Below, piece by piece: positions 1-8,700 of a stretch of 64,000 nt of DNA. Source of the DNA: Bog-950 sp046329535 (GTDB lineage: Bacteria; Bacteroidota; Bacteroidia; Chitinophagales; LD1); contig JAXLUN010000004.1 of NCBI GenBank assembly GCA_046329535.1, forward strand, positions 1 through 64,000, given 5' to 3'. Position numbers and translations under genes: made by a program. The notes beneath the pieces were generated by a model that saw only the letters and a list, made by a program, of their open reading frames with translations, did no database searches and was not told where the DNA came from. Position 1 is the first letter of the stretch. Every line of letters begins with the position of its first letter.

Positions 1-885
1 GGTAGCCGTGCCATGCGTATTGATAAAGCCTATTTGTTCCGGTTGAAGCCCTGCTGTTTTCAAGGCCTGTTGCATCGCCAGATAAGGACCTGCTCCGTCA
101 TCAGAAAGCGATGATGGGTGAAACGCATCGTTGGTGTTACCCCATCCGCTTACATGCGCATATATTTTCTTATGCGGCACATCTTCCTCTTTTTCCAACA
201 CTAAAAAGGCTGCTCCTTCGCCCAGATTTAATCCCGAGCGGGAGGCATCAAAAGGCCGGCAGGGAGCCGATGAAAGAATATTGAGGGAGTTAAATCCGTT
301 GATGGTAAACTTAGCCAGACTATCGGTGCCGCCTACTATGGCTCGTTTGGCCAATCCGCTTTGAATCAGGCGGGCGCCATAGGCAATGGCATTGGCGCTG
401 GATGAACAGGCGGTATTAAATGTATTTATCACTCCGTTAATGCCATACCGTTGTTGTATATACATGTTCACCGAGCCCAGATTGTAGGATGATATATACT
501 CGGTGCCTACTTCATTTATATTGGCATCCATATACAGTTCATCACTCAGGCACATGCCGCCAATGGTGTTGCCGTTAATCAGGGCGGTATCTGAGCGCTG
601 TAGTTCATCGCTGCTCAGAGCGCTGTCGCCTACAGCTTGAATAAATGCGTGTAATGCCAGCAGCGTAGTGCGCGTAACCCCCGGGGTGCTTACCTCCAGC
701 TGTTGCTTCAAACTTTCGTTACTGATTTTTATTTCACCAAAGGGCAACAGGCTGGCATATTTGGTCGGGAAAAGTTCCAGATGAGAAAGTCCGCTTCGGC
801 CTTCTTTCAGTGCGGTATGATTTTCGGTAACAGAGTTACCAAGAGGAGTGATAAGACCTATACCGGTTACTGCAATGCGGCTCAT
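1..885 (-). CDS. Beta-ketoacyl-ACP synthase (KAS I/II type), 3' end outside window
   Basis: Condensing enzyme that joins malonyl-ACP to an acyl-ACP in a cytoplasmic fatty acid, polyketide or aryl-polyene assembly. The first 295 residues are present and the C-terminus is cut by the left edge. The N-terminus reads MSRIAVTGIGLITPLG, a typical KAS start. The nucleophile is Cys160 in NTACSSSANA, and the first catalytic histidine is His291 in NTHGTA; the second histidine would lie off the window. The ATG at 885 is 6 bases after the stop of the ACP gene, so the two are cotranscribed and probably work together. A stand-alone KAS beside its own ACP and a radical SAM gene suggests a specialised pathway rather than the housekeeping fabF, but that is inference. 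The fold and activity class are secure; the product is not known. Confidence 0.9.
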   Translation of the reverse strand, partial: MSRIAVTGIGLITPLGNSVTENHTALKEGRSGLSHLELFPTKYASLLPFGEIKISNESLKQQLEVSTPGVTRTTLLALHAFIQAVGDSALSSDELQRSDTALINGNTIGGMCLSDELYMDANINEVGTEYISSYNLGSVNMYIQQRYGINGVINTFNTACSSSANAIAYGARLIQSGLAKRAIVGGTDSLAKFTINGFNSLNILSSAPCRPFDASRSGLNLGEGAAFLVLEKEEDVPHKKIYAHVSGWGNTNDAFHPSSLSDDGAGPYLAMQQALKTAGLQPEQIGFINTHGTAT

Positions 886-891
886 GTTGGT

Positions 892-1167
892 TTATTCGGC
901 TGCCTTGGCTGCGCGGCCTTTTTCTATAAACGCCATCATGCTGTTAATGGTTTGCAAAATCTCGCGGCCATCTTTCGGATTTTCAATTTTTAAACCGTAT
1001 TCACGTTCCAGCATCACTACCATTTCAATAGAATCTATCGAGTCTAATCCAAGGCCTTCACGAAACATCGGCATGTCATCCGTAATTTCTTCGGGTGTAA
1101 CATGCAGCAGATTCAGATATTTAATAATGTGCTTCTTCAGTTCGAGTTTTTCTTGTTCCCTATCCAT
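892..1167 (-). CDS. Acyl carrier protein
   Basis: A 91-residue acidic helical carrier protein that holds the growing acyl chain on a phosphopantetheine arm. The attachment site is Ser43 in GLGLDSIDSIEMV, matching the D-S-L/I motif of ACPs. Length is slightly above the usual 75-80 residues because of an N-terminal KLELKKHI helix and an AAKAAE tail. It lies between a radical SAM gene upstream and a ketoacyl synthase 6 bases downstream, all on the minus strand. This points to a dedicated carrier for a specialised chain rather than the housekeeping AcpP, which is normally next to fabF with different flanks. The ATG at 1167 is the only sensible start. Confidence 0.92.
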   Translation of the reverse strand: MDREQEKLELKKHIIKYLNLLHVTPEEITDDMPMFREGLGLDSIDSIEMVVMLEREYGLKIENPKDGREILQTINSMMAFIEKGRAAKAAE

Positions 1168-1235
1168 AGCGCAATAATATTAAAATATTAGGTTCAAAAG
1201 GTATCGGGCATAGGAGAAACAGGAAGTATTAAGCC

Positions 1236-3434
1236 TTAGAGGAAAAGCCATCCGTTCTCGCGCAACCGCAATCCGGCCCGGCTTAACATAAATGCCGACA
1301 GCTTACCTAAGCCATCTTTCGCATAACTTTTCTCCATCGATGACAGAGTAACTGGTTTATGAGAGCCGATAAGCAGGGATGGTAATTCCTTCATCAGCCA
1401 TTGTGCTTCAGTTACGGGCAGATGCAGGTGCCAGCTTTTTTTCTTGTCGTAAAACTCCAGCTCGGCCATGGCTATGGTTTTCTTACCCTGTTGCACATCA
1501 AAAAAAGAAATATCAGGCAAACTGCCCAGCCACACCGATAAACAGCTCGGCTGGGGGGTATAGCGCAAAGATTCTTTTAAACACTGCTCAATGTAATTGG
1601 CCGGCACGGTAGTTTTAGGCACCTTAAACGGAAACCATTCCTTTAAATTAAAATCAAGCCCGGCACCATGCATATAGTTAAAGAGCGAAATGCGCAGCGG
1701 TTCGGCAAACAAATCATGATCGGCACCCAAGGGGTCATCATGGTATAAATCATTATCGGCAAAGCCGCCAAAATCAGGACCGGTACGTGTTACCTGATAT
1801 TTGCCTGGGTTTAAGCCCACCGGACTGTGAGCCGTCATAGCAAAGCGATGCCAGAAACCCGATTGCAGTGCCTCGTTTAGAAACAACTGCCGCACCATCT
1901 CCAGTGCATCTACGGTTTCCTGAGTGGTTTGAGTCGGGAAACCATACATCAGGTAGGCATGCACCATGATACCTGATTGAGTAAATGCATGAGCCACCCG
2001 GGCTACCTGCGCCACTGTAACCCCTTTTTGCATCAACTGCAGCAAACGGTCGCTGGCCACTTCCAGTCCGCCCGCTACGGCCACACATCCCGAAGCCCGG
2101 AGCAATTGAGCTAGGTCGGGAGTAAAATGTTTTTCAAAGCGAATGTTGGTCCACCAGGTGATGGTTATTTTTCTGCGAATAATTTCCAGCGCCAGGTCGC
2201 GCAGCAGGGCAGGAGGAGCGGCTTCATCTACAAAATGAAAACCGGTTTGCCCTGTTTGTGCAATGAGCTGCTCGATGCGGTCGCAAAGCAAAGAGGCGCT
2301 GAGCGGTTCATACTGTTGAATATAGGCCAGTGATATATCGCAGAACGAACACTTGCCCCAGTAACAACCATGTGCCAGTGTCAGCTTATTCCATCGGCCG
2401 TCACTCCACAGTCGGTGCATCGGGTTGACAATTTCTATCACCGAGATATAATCATTCAGCCGCAAATCGCTATAGTCGGGGGTGCCGGTTTCTCGCTGGG
2501 CTATGTCTTTCTCCGGAGCTCCGTTGACATAAATCACTTTCCCTTCTTCGCGCAGAAATATTCTTTTCAACTGCTGGCGGCTGCGCGTGCCTGCCAGATA
2601 CTGCAACAGGTAAAGCAGCGGAGCTTCGCCATCGTCCAGACTCACAAAATCTACATAGTCAAACACCCGAGGGTCGCGCAGGCTGCGCAATTCCGTGTTG
2701 GCATACCCCCCGCCCATCACCACCTGCACAGCAGGATAATGCTGCTTAAGCCACTGCCCGCATTGAAGCGCCCCGAACAAATTGCCCGGAAAAGGCACCG
2801 AGAGGCAAACCACCGTTGGCCGGTGCTGCTCCATCTGCTGCTGCAATAATTGGTGCAGCATACGGGTAATCAGAGAATCGGTCTGTTTCAGCTCTTTCTC
2901 CAGCTCATCAAAGTGTGTGGCCGTTCGCCCCAGGCGCTCGGCATAGCGGCTAAATCCGAAATGCGGGTCAATGGCTTCGGTAATCAGGTCGCCTAAATCT
3001 TCCAGATACAGGGTAGCCAAATGCCTCGCCTTATCCTGCAAACCCATCGTGCCAAAGGCCCAGTCCAGATCTTCGAGAGCCGCAAAACGCGAAGCTTCAG
3101 GTAAATAGCTGCGGCTGCAGATACTATGCGCCAGCGTAGCATTTTTGTTTTGCAAAAAAGCTATCACGGGCTCTATGGTGCTCACATATTCATGCTGCAA
3201 CTGGTATATACGATAGCTATTTTCGCTCAGCTCCATATCCAGCGTTTGCAGGTGTTCAAACAAGCTCTGTAACCCCGCCCGGCTGAAAAGCTGCAGTATC
3301 ACCTCTATCCCCAAATCGGCCTGATGGCTCTCTATCTGCCGCGTGTTTAAAAAACCTTTCAGGTAGGCCGTAGCCGGGTAAGGGGTGTTTAGCTGCGTAA
3401 ACGGAGGGGTAATTAAAAGTAACTGCTGTTTCAA
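1236..3434 (-). CDS. B12-binding-domain radical SAM protein
   Basis: A 732-residue radical SAM enzyme. Residues about 205-280 form a cobalamin-binding-like Rossmann region (PTVVCLSVPFPGN, then VVMGGGYAN). The iron-sulfur cysteines are Cys357, Cys362 and Cys365 in GCYWGKCSFC, a CX4CX2C spacing instead of the usual CX3CX2C. The TIM-barrel half runs to about residue 560 (GGLEVASDRLLQLMQKG, AYLMYGFPTQT), followed by a C-terminal region I do not recognise. Relatives in this class do methylations or ring and chain rearrangements. It is the first gene of a minus-strand run with ACP and ketoacyl synthase 68 bases downstream, so it may modify an ACP-bound chain or starter; this is inferred from position only. 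The ATG at 3434 gives MKQQLLLITPPFTQLN, a normal start for the class. Confidence 0.85.
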   Translation of the reverse strand: MKQQLLLITPPFTQLNTPYPATAYLKGFLNTRQIESHQADLGIEVILQLFSRAGLQSLFEHLQTLDMELSENSYRIYQLQHEYVSTIEPVIAFLQNKNATLAHSICSRSYLPEASRFAALEDLDWAFGTMGLQDKARHLATLYLEDLGDLITEAIDPHFGFSRYAERLGRTATHFDELEKELKQTDSLITRMLHQLLQQQMEQHRPTVVCLSVPFPGNLFGALQCGQWLKQHYPAVQVVMGGGYANTELRSLRDPRVFDYVDFVSLDDGEAPLLYLLQYLAGTRSRQQLKRIFLREEGKVIYVNGAPEKDIAQRETGTPDYSDLRLNDYISVIEIVNPMHRLWSDGRWNKLTLAHGCYWGKCSFCDISLAYIQQYEPLSASLLCDRIEQLIAQTGQTGFHFVDEAAPPALLRDLALEIIRRKITITWWTNIRFEKHFTPDLAQLLRASGCVAVAGGLEVASDRLLQLMQKGVTVAQVARVAHAFTQSGIMVHAYLMYGFPTQTTQETVDALEMVRQLFLNEALQSGFWHRFAMTAHSPVGLNPGKYQVTRTGPDFGGFADNDLYHDDPLGADHDLFAEPLRISLFNYMHGAGLDFNLKEWFPFKVPKTTVPANYIEQCLKESLRYTPQPSCLSVWLGSLPDISFFDVQQGKKTIAMAELEFYDKKKSWHLHLPVTEAQWLMKELPSLLIGSHKPVTLSSMEKSYAKDGLGKLSAFMLSRAGLRLRENGWLFL

Positions 3435-3623
3435 TGCCGGGCTGAATGGTTGGCTGCAATGATACGCAATACCCTCTTAAAATCAGGGTAGCGGTTTTGG
3501 ATGCTGGTTTAAGTATTGCAGCGGGCGCCCCTGCGGGTCGGACTATCGCTGTAACTCCTCGCCCCAAAGCGGGCTGCGGGGTTTCCGCTCTATCCCTGGC
3601 GCTGAACAGCCTTCTTCAGTCTC

Positions 3624-3917
3624 TTGGTTTTAGCCAACACCCGGTTGGTTTTGCTCATCACCCTTCTGGTTTTGGCCAACACCCTGTTAGTTTTGGCTTT
3701 CCCCCTTTTAGTTTTGCTCTTCCTCCCCTTAGTTTTGCCCAACACCCTCTTGGTTTTACCCAACAGCCTGTTAGTTTTACCCAACACCCCGTTAGTTTTA
3801 GCCTTCCTCCTCTTAGTTTTGCCCTCACCGGAGGTCGGTATGGCAGTCCGGGAGGAAGGTTTGGCAGTCCTCCGATTGGTTTTGACCCTCAAACACGTGT
3901 TTTTGCCCATTTTAACA
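3624..3917. repeat. Degenerate tandem array, exact 21-bp period, about 14 units
   Basis: Unit consensus is near TTAGTTTTGCCCAACACCCTG. Units start at 3624, 3645, 3666, 3687, 3708, 3729, 3750, 3771, 3792 and 3813 with no indels; four weaker units carry it to 3917. The phase is kept while the bases drift, so this is not a recent slippage array. Because 21 is divisible by 3, several frames stay open on both strands, giving apparent basic or hydrophobic heptad proteins that I do not accept as genes. It lies upstream of the minus-strand radical SAM gene. Two other arrays with the same period but different bases occur at 18646 and 44958. Confidence 0.9.
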
Positions 3918-3994
3918 TCAAAAACACCCATTGCCCGCAAAACCCATCTACCGGTACGAAAAACGCGCTCTTTTTTTAACCCTGTTAGGTGATT

Positions 3995-4121
3995 GGAGAA
4001 AGTTCCGGGCCGACTTCAGAGCTCTGGAATAGGGGTGGAAAAAGTTCCGGGGCAACTTCAGAGTTCTGGAATAGGGGATGAAAAAAGTTCCAGGCCGACT
4101 TCAGAGCTCTGGAATAAGGGT
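3995..4121. repeat. Three direct repeats of 42 bp next to the RAYT gene
   Basis: Units start at 3995, 4037 and 4079. Each reads roughly AAAGTTCC, then a C-rich linker, then ACTTCAGAGCTCTGGAAT and AGGG. Each copy has an inner palindrome close to CAGAGCTCTG and ends that pair as TTCC/GGAA. The spacing of 42 is twice the 21-bp period of the neighbouring array. They lie just upstream of the REP hairpin and the transposase and share the GTTCC and GACTT words with that hairpin, so they are probably REP-related units. Confidence 0.8.
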
Positions 4122-4132
4122 GGAAACCTGTT

Positions 4133-4163
4133 GTTCCAAGTCTTCCGCAGGTAGACTTGGAAC
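4133..4163. repeat. REP-like hairpin upstream of the RAYT gene
   Basis: Perfect inverted repeat: GTTCCAAGTCT (4133-4143) and AGACTTGGAAC (4153-4163) with a 9-base loop. Nearly the same stem flanks the other side of the transposase at 4823-4853, as expected for REP sequences served by their own RAYT. A smaller hairpin GAAGTC-tgt-GACTTC follows at about 4178-4192. Confidence 0.8.
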
Positions 4164-4220
4164 TTTGAGATAAACCGAAGTCTGTGACTTCAGTAGTTGG
4201 AAATAATTATACATTTAAGC

Positions 4221-4784
4221 ATGGGCTTTGCATATAAATTTCACGACCCCGATGGCGTTTATTTTGTTACCTGTGCAACGGTGCAGTGGGTAGATGTATT
4301 TACCCGAAGCATTTACAGCGATATAGTAGTAGAAAGCCTGCAGTATTGTATAGATAAAAAAGGATTGGTTTTACATGCGTGGGTCATTATGCCCAATCAT
4401 ATTCATTTGGTGTTATCACGTAACGGAAAACACAGCTTGTCGGATATTATGCGTGATTTTAAAAAGTTTACCTCTTCAAAAATTGTATCGGCTATTGACA
4501 CACCTATCGAGAGCCGGAAAAGCTGGATGCTTTGGCTGTTTAGGTCGGCTGGCCAAAATAACTCTAACAATACCAATTATCAGTTTTGGCAGCAAGAGAA
4601 TCATCCGGTAGAATTAGTAAGCACGGGTTTTACCAAACAAAAAATAGAATATCTGCATGAAAACCCGGTGCGGGCAAAGCTGGTAGATGTAGCCGAAAGA
4701 TATATTTATAGCAGCGCGCGGGATTATGCAGGCGAGAAGGGATTATTACCAATAACAATTTTAGAAGAGGTGTATTATGGCTAA
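4221..4784 (+). CDS. REP-associated tyrosine transposase (RAYT, Y1_Tnp/IS200-like)
   Basis: A 187-residue single-strand DNA transposase of the HUH/Y1 type that acts on hairpin-forming REP sequences. The HUH motif is visible in HAWVIMPNHIHLVL, and the likely nucleophilic tyrosine is in KIEYLHENPVRAKLV. Length fits the family (about 150-200). I chose the ATG at 4221 (MGFAYKFHDPDGVYF); the frame is open back to a TTG at 4197, but those eight residues are not family-like. The gene sits between two matching hairpins (4133-4163 and 4823-4853), the usual RAYT/REP arrangement, and has no IS ends or passenger genes. It looks intact. Family assignment is secure; present mobility is not shown. Confidence 0.93.
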   Translation: MGFAYKFHDPDGVYFVTCATVQWVDVFTRSIYSDIVVESLQYCIDKKGLVLHAWVIMPNHIHLVLSRNGKHSLSDIMRDFKKFTSSKIVSAIDTPIESRKSWMLWLFRSAGQNNSNNTNYQFWQQENHPVELVSTGFTKQKIEYLHENPVRAKLVDVAERYIYSSARDYAGEKGLLPITILEEVYYG

Positions 4785-4822
4785 TAAGTTGTCGGAAGTT
4801 AAAGACTTCCTTTTATTAAATA

Positions 4823-4853
4823 CTTCCAAGTCATCCAAAGGAAGACTTGGAAG
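4823..4853. repeat. REP-like hairpin downstream of the RAYT gene
   Basis: Perfect 10-bp inverted repeat CTTCCAAGTC (4823-4832) and GACTTGGAAG (4844-4853) with an 11-base loop; it shares the TTCCAAGTC stem with the upstream hairpin. A shorter hairpin GGAAGT-N5-ACTTCC at 4794-4810 lies between it and the transposase stop codon. Confidence 0.8.
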
Positions 4854-4949
4854 AGCGGTAAGTTATACGTCTGGTATATATATTGTAAATATATTAGTGA
4901 ATGGCGGGTCTAGAAATATTAGACTGGTTAAATTGCAAAAATAAAATTT

Positions 4950-5609
4950 ATGAAACATACCACCCTTTTTGTCATAGTGTTGCTTCTGTTGAAATACAAT
5001 TCAAATTGTCAAGGCTTTTATAGCTTTGATATTACCCCAATCACGGCTACAACTAACGATACAATATCAGCAACGTTCTCTATTGAGTTTCCTACTAATT
5101 TAAGTGGCAAAAATATGGGTGCTCTTATTTTTAAAAATGATACCGTACTATATCAAGGTTGTTATTGGAATAATAGTAATGCACAAGCACTTTCATATGT
5201 TGAAGACACCTTTCATTTGAATAATTTACAATCAGGGCTATATCATTTAATAATAGTAGCCAGCTATACGGTGTATTGGACAGACACAACTTGTTTTCAA
5301 ACTAATACGGCTTGGAACGATACTATTGACACAACATTTACGGTTACCCAATTTTTAGGTTTGCCTAATACAAATACAAAGTATCCATCCATATACCCTA
5401 ACCCCACCACCGCTCAATTAATTATAGAAAGCCAGGACTTAGCAATAGCCGGAGTTAACATTTACAACGCCACCGGCAGTTTAATGATGGCGGTTCAGCT
5501 AAATAGTAAATACTATCTGCTTAACACCGAGGCCTTAGCCCCCGGTATATATATAGCCGCGATAAAAACCCAACAAGGCAGCGTAAGAAAGCGTTGGGTG
5601 AAGATGTAG
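4950..5609 (+). CDS. Secreted protein with T9SS type A sorting domain
   Basis: A 219-residue exported protein of unknown activity. Residues 1-20 form a signal peptide (MKHTTLFVIVLLLLKYNSNC, then QGF). The middle, about 25-140, is a threonine- and asparagine-rich beta domain I do not recognise. The last 75 residues are a type A T9SS C-terminal signal: YPSIYPNPTTAQLIIES, then a GxYxxxI strand pattern (ALAPGIYIAAIKT) and a basic KRWVKM end. Such proteins cross the outer membrane by the T9SS and are released or anchored to the surface. It is monocistronic, following the RAYT module and preceding the larger metalloprotease. Base use is more AT-rich than in the metalloprotease downstream. Confidence 0.8.
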   Translation: MKHTTLFVIVLLLLKYNSNCQGFYSFDITPITATTNDTISATFSIEFPTNLSGKNMGALIFKNDTVLYQGCYWNNSNAQALSYVEDTFHLNNLQSGLYHLIIVASYTVYWTDTTCFQTNTAWNDTIDTTFTVTQFLGLPNTNTKYPSIYPNPTTAQLIIESQDLAIAGVNIYNATGSLMMAVQLNSKYYLLNTEALAPGIYIAAIKTQQGSVRKRWVKM

Positions 5610-5761
5610 GTAGCCCCCTCTATATAGTGCGTTCAACTCCTTAATATACCGCTCCCACCAACTTTTTCGCTTCTGGTTTTGTTAACATCTTATTATACCT
5701 TAGCCATAGCTGTTGACTAACTGTGCCAACAATTACTTTATTTGATTCACAAAACCCTTCG

Positions 5762-8700
5762 ATGAAAACTAAACTTGTACAACTGGCTATTTTTCTATCC
5801 CTGATTTGTTCCGGAAGTCTTTATGCGCAAAACCGTTGCGGCACCATGGACCACCTGCAAATGTTGTTGCAGCAAGACCCTACCTTGGCGGCTACCCGTC
5901 AGGCCATTGAGCAGCACACCCAGCAATATCTCAATCAATTTCCGAATGGCGATGGCAGCCGGGCTATCATTACCATACCGGTGGTCGTGCATGTGGTGTA
6001 TAATACCACCGCGCAAAATATCAGCAATGCGCAGATTCAATCGCAGATAGATGCCCTGAATCTCGACTATCAAAAGCTGAATAGCGACTGGACCAATACT
6101 CCAACTCCTTGGCAAAGTCTGGTAGCCAACTACCAGATTCAGTTCTGCCTCGCCAGCCGCGACCCGAACGGTAATACCACTACCGGTATTATCCGCAAGC
6201 AAACATCCACCACTTCATTTTCTACCAATGATAATGTAAAACGAAATTCCAGCGGTGGTGATGATGCCTGGCCGGCAGCTTCTTACCTCAACCTGTGGGT
6301 ATGTAATATTGGTGGTGGTATATTAGGATATGCTCAGTTTCCGGGTGGAGCAGCCGCTACCGATGGAGTGGTTATTAACTACAAGTATTTTGGCACCACC
6401 GGCACAGCCACGGCTCCCTATGATTTAGGAAGAACCGCTACACACGAAATAGGCCACTGGCTGAATCTTTACCATATTTGGGGGGATGATGGCACCGGTT
6501 GCTCAGGCAGTGACCAGGTGGCAGACACACCTAATCAGGCCGATGAAAACTATGGTTGCCCAACTTATCCGAATGTTTCCTGCTCCAATGGTCCTAACGG
6601 AGATATGTTCATGAATTACATGGATTACAGCGATGATGCCTGTATGTATATGTTTACCAATGGCCAGTATGCGCGAAGCAGCTCTCTGTTTGCCAGCGGT
6701 GGCTCCCGGGCTTCTTTGCTTAATTCATTAGGATGCCAGGCAATTACAACTCCACCGGTAACCAACTTCAGTGCCACCCCAACCAATACCTGCACCGGAG
6801 TGGTTCAGTTTACCGATTTAACGACCAACAGCCCGACCACCTGGGCCTGGAACTTTGGAGACGGCACTACCTCTTCTACGCAAAACCCTTCACATATTTA
6901 TACTGCCAGTGGTTCTTATACCGTTACGCTCACCACTACGAATGCTTATGGTTCAAATCCTAAAACCATTACGAACTACATCAGCGTAAACAAACCGGCT
7001 GTGCCTACCGCTACCAATGTAGAGAAATGTGGGCCATCTTCGTTTACACTTTCCACCACAGCTACAGGCGTAAGCTGGTTCGATTCTTCAGGCACCAAAG
7101 TTTCGGGTTTATCTAATTATGTTACTCCGGTACTTACCAAAACCACTACTTATTGGGTAGAAGATACCGTTGCCGGTGGTACCGTGCATGTAGGCCCGCT
7201 GGATAATACCATTGGAGCCAACAGCACGCTCAACAGTTCTCAGTCACTCATATTTAACGTTAATAAAGCCTGCGTGCTGCAATCAGTGTATGTATATGCC
7301 AGTGCAGCTGGTAACCGTACCATACAACTCAAGAACAGCGGTGGCACTGTGTTATCATCTTTGGTAGTAAACCTTCCGGCCGGTGGCAGTCGCGTAACTC
7401 TCAACTTTAATTTAACTGTGGGTACAGGCTATCAGTTGGGCTTGCCTTCGGGTACCACTATTAATCTTTCCCGCAACAGTGCCGGAGCCAGCTATCCGTA
7501 TGCAGATGCTAATGGTAACGTAAGCATTACCGGTAACACTGCCAACGACAATGCCCGTTATTACTGGTTCTACGACTGGATATTGCAGGAGTCCGGTTGT
7601 ATATCCGAAAGAAAGGCAGTAACCGCAGTGGTGCATCCAAATGTGGTTGCAACACCCATAGTGACCAACGCGGGTTGTGGAGCCAATAATGGCAGCATAG
7701 CCTTGAATGTTACTTCGGGTACAGCAGCCTACACCTATCTCTGGAGCGATGCAACTACCGGGGCTACACTTAGTAATCTTGCTCCCGGAACATATACCGC
7801 CACAGTCACCGATGTTTACACTTGTTCTGGTACGGTGAACGCTACGGTGAATGGCTCCAACAGTTTGAGCATTCAGGTAACCCCGTCAAATATTACCTGT
7901 GCCGGTAATGCTGATGGAAGTATTTCTGTCAACGTACCAAGCGGAACACCTCCTTATACTTACACATGGAGTAACGGAGGTTCAACAGGTACAATCAGTA
8001 ATCTTACTACCGGTAACTACGATGTAACGGTAGCCGATGGAACCGGTTGCTCTACCACCAGTACCCAAGCTATCACTGAACCTTCAGCCATTAACTTATC
8101 GGTAACTGCAGTGAATGCCACTTGCCATGGTGCATCAAATGGTTCAGCAACATTAAGTGTAAGTGGTGGAACAGCCGGATACACTTACAACTGGTCTAAC
8201 AGCACAGCAAACAGCAATCTACAGCAGGTAGCTGCAGGCAACTATACCCTGACCGTGTATGATGCGAATCAATGCTCGGCCACTGCCGGCTTAACCATAT
8301 CAGAACCTGCCGCCTTGACGGGTAGCGCAACCGCCACCAATCTGATTTGCTTTGGCGATCAGAGTAGTGTGGGTTCGGTTACGGTATCTGGCGGCACTCC
8401 GGCATATTCTTATTTATGGTGTAACGGAAGTACCGCTCAAACCGTGACCAATCTGGCTGCAGGTAATTGTTCGGTTACCGTATCTGATGCTAACGGTTGC
8501 AGTGTGTCTTATTCCGTAAATCCTACTCAGCCCGATTTAATTCAGGTGGCTGTATCGGCCACCAATACTGCCAGTGATGTGAACAACGGCACGGCTACGA
8601 TCGATTCTATCATAGGCGGCTTTGCTCCGTTTACTTATTTATGGAACAACGGAGCTACCACCAGTTCCGTATCCAATGCAGGACCGGGCGTATACACCGT

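Noticed and set aside
3500..3605. GC-rich stretch with partial dyads upstream of the radical SAM gene
   Set aside because: It looks like a dispersed non-coding element, but I found no second copy here and no clean fold, so I do not name it.
3590..3940. Minus-strand 116-codon lysine-rich frame (KTKRVLGKTK-like heptads)
   Set aside because: It is the shadow of the 21-bp array; frames on both strands are open for the same reason, and no family or start signal supports coding.
3446..3992. Plus-strand frames across the same array
   Set aside because: Same cause: a period divisible by 3. Composition (repeating SFAQHP- and LLVLPN-like heptads) is repeat-driven.
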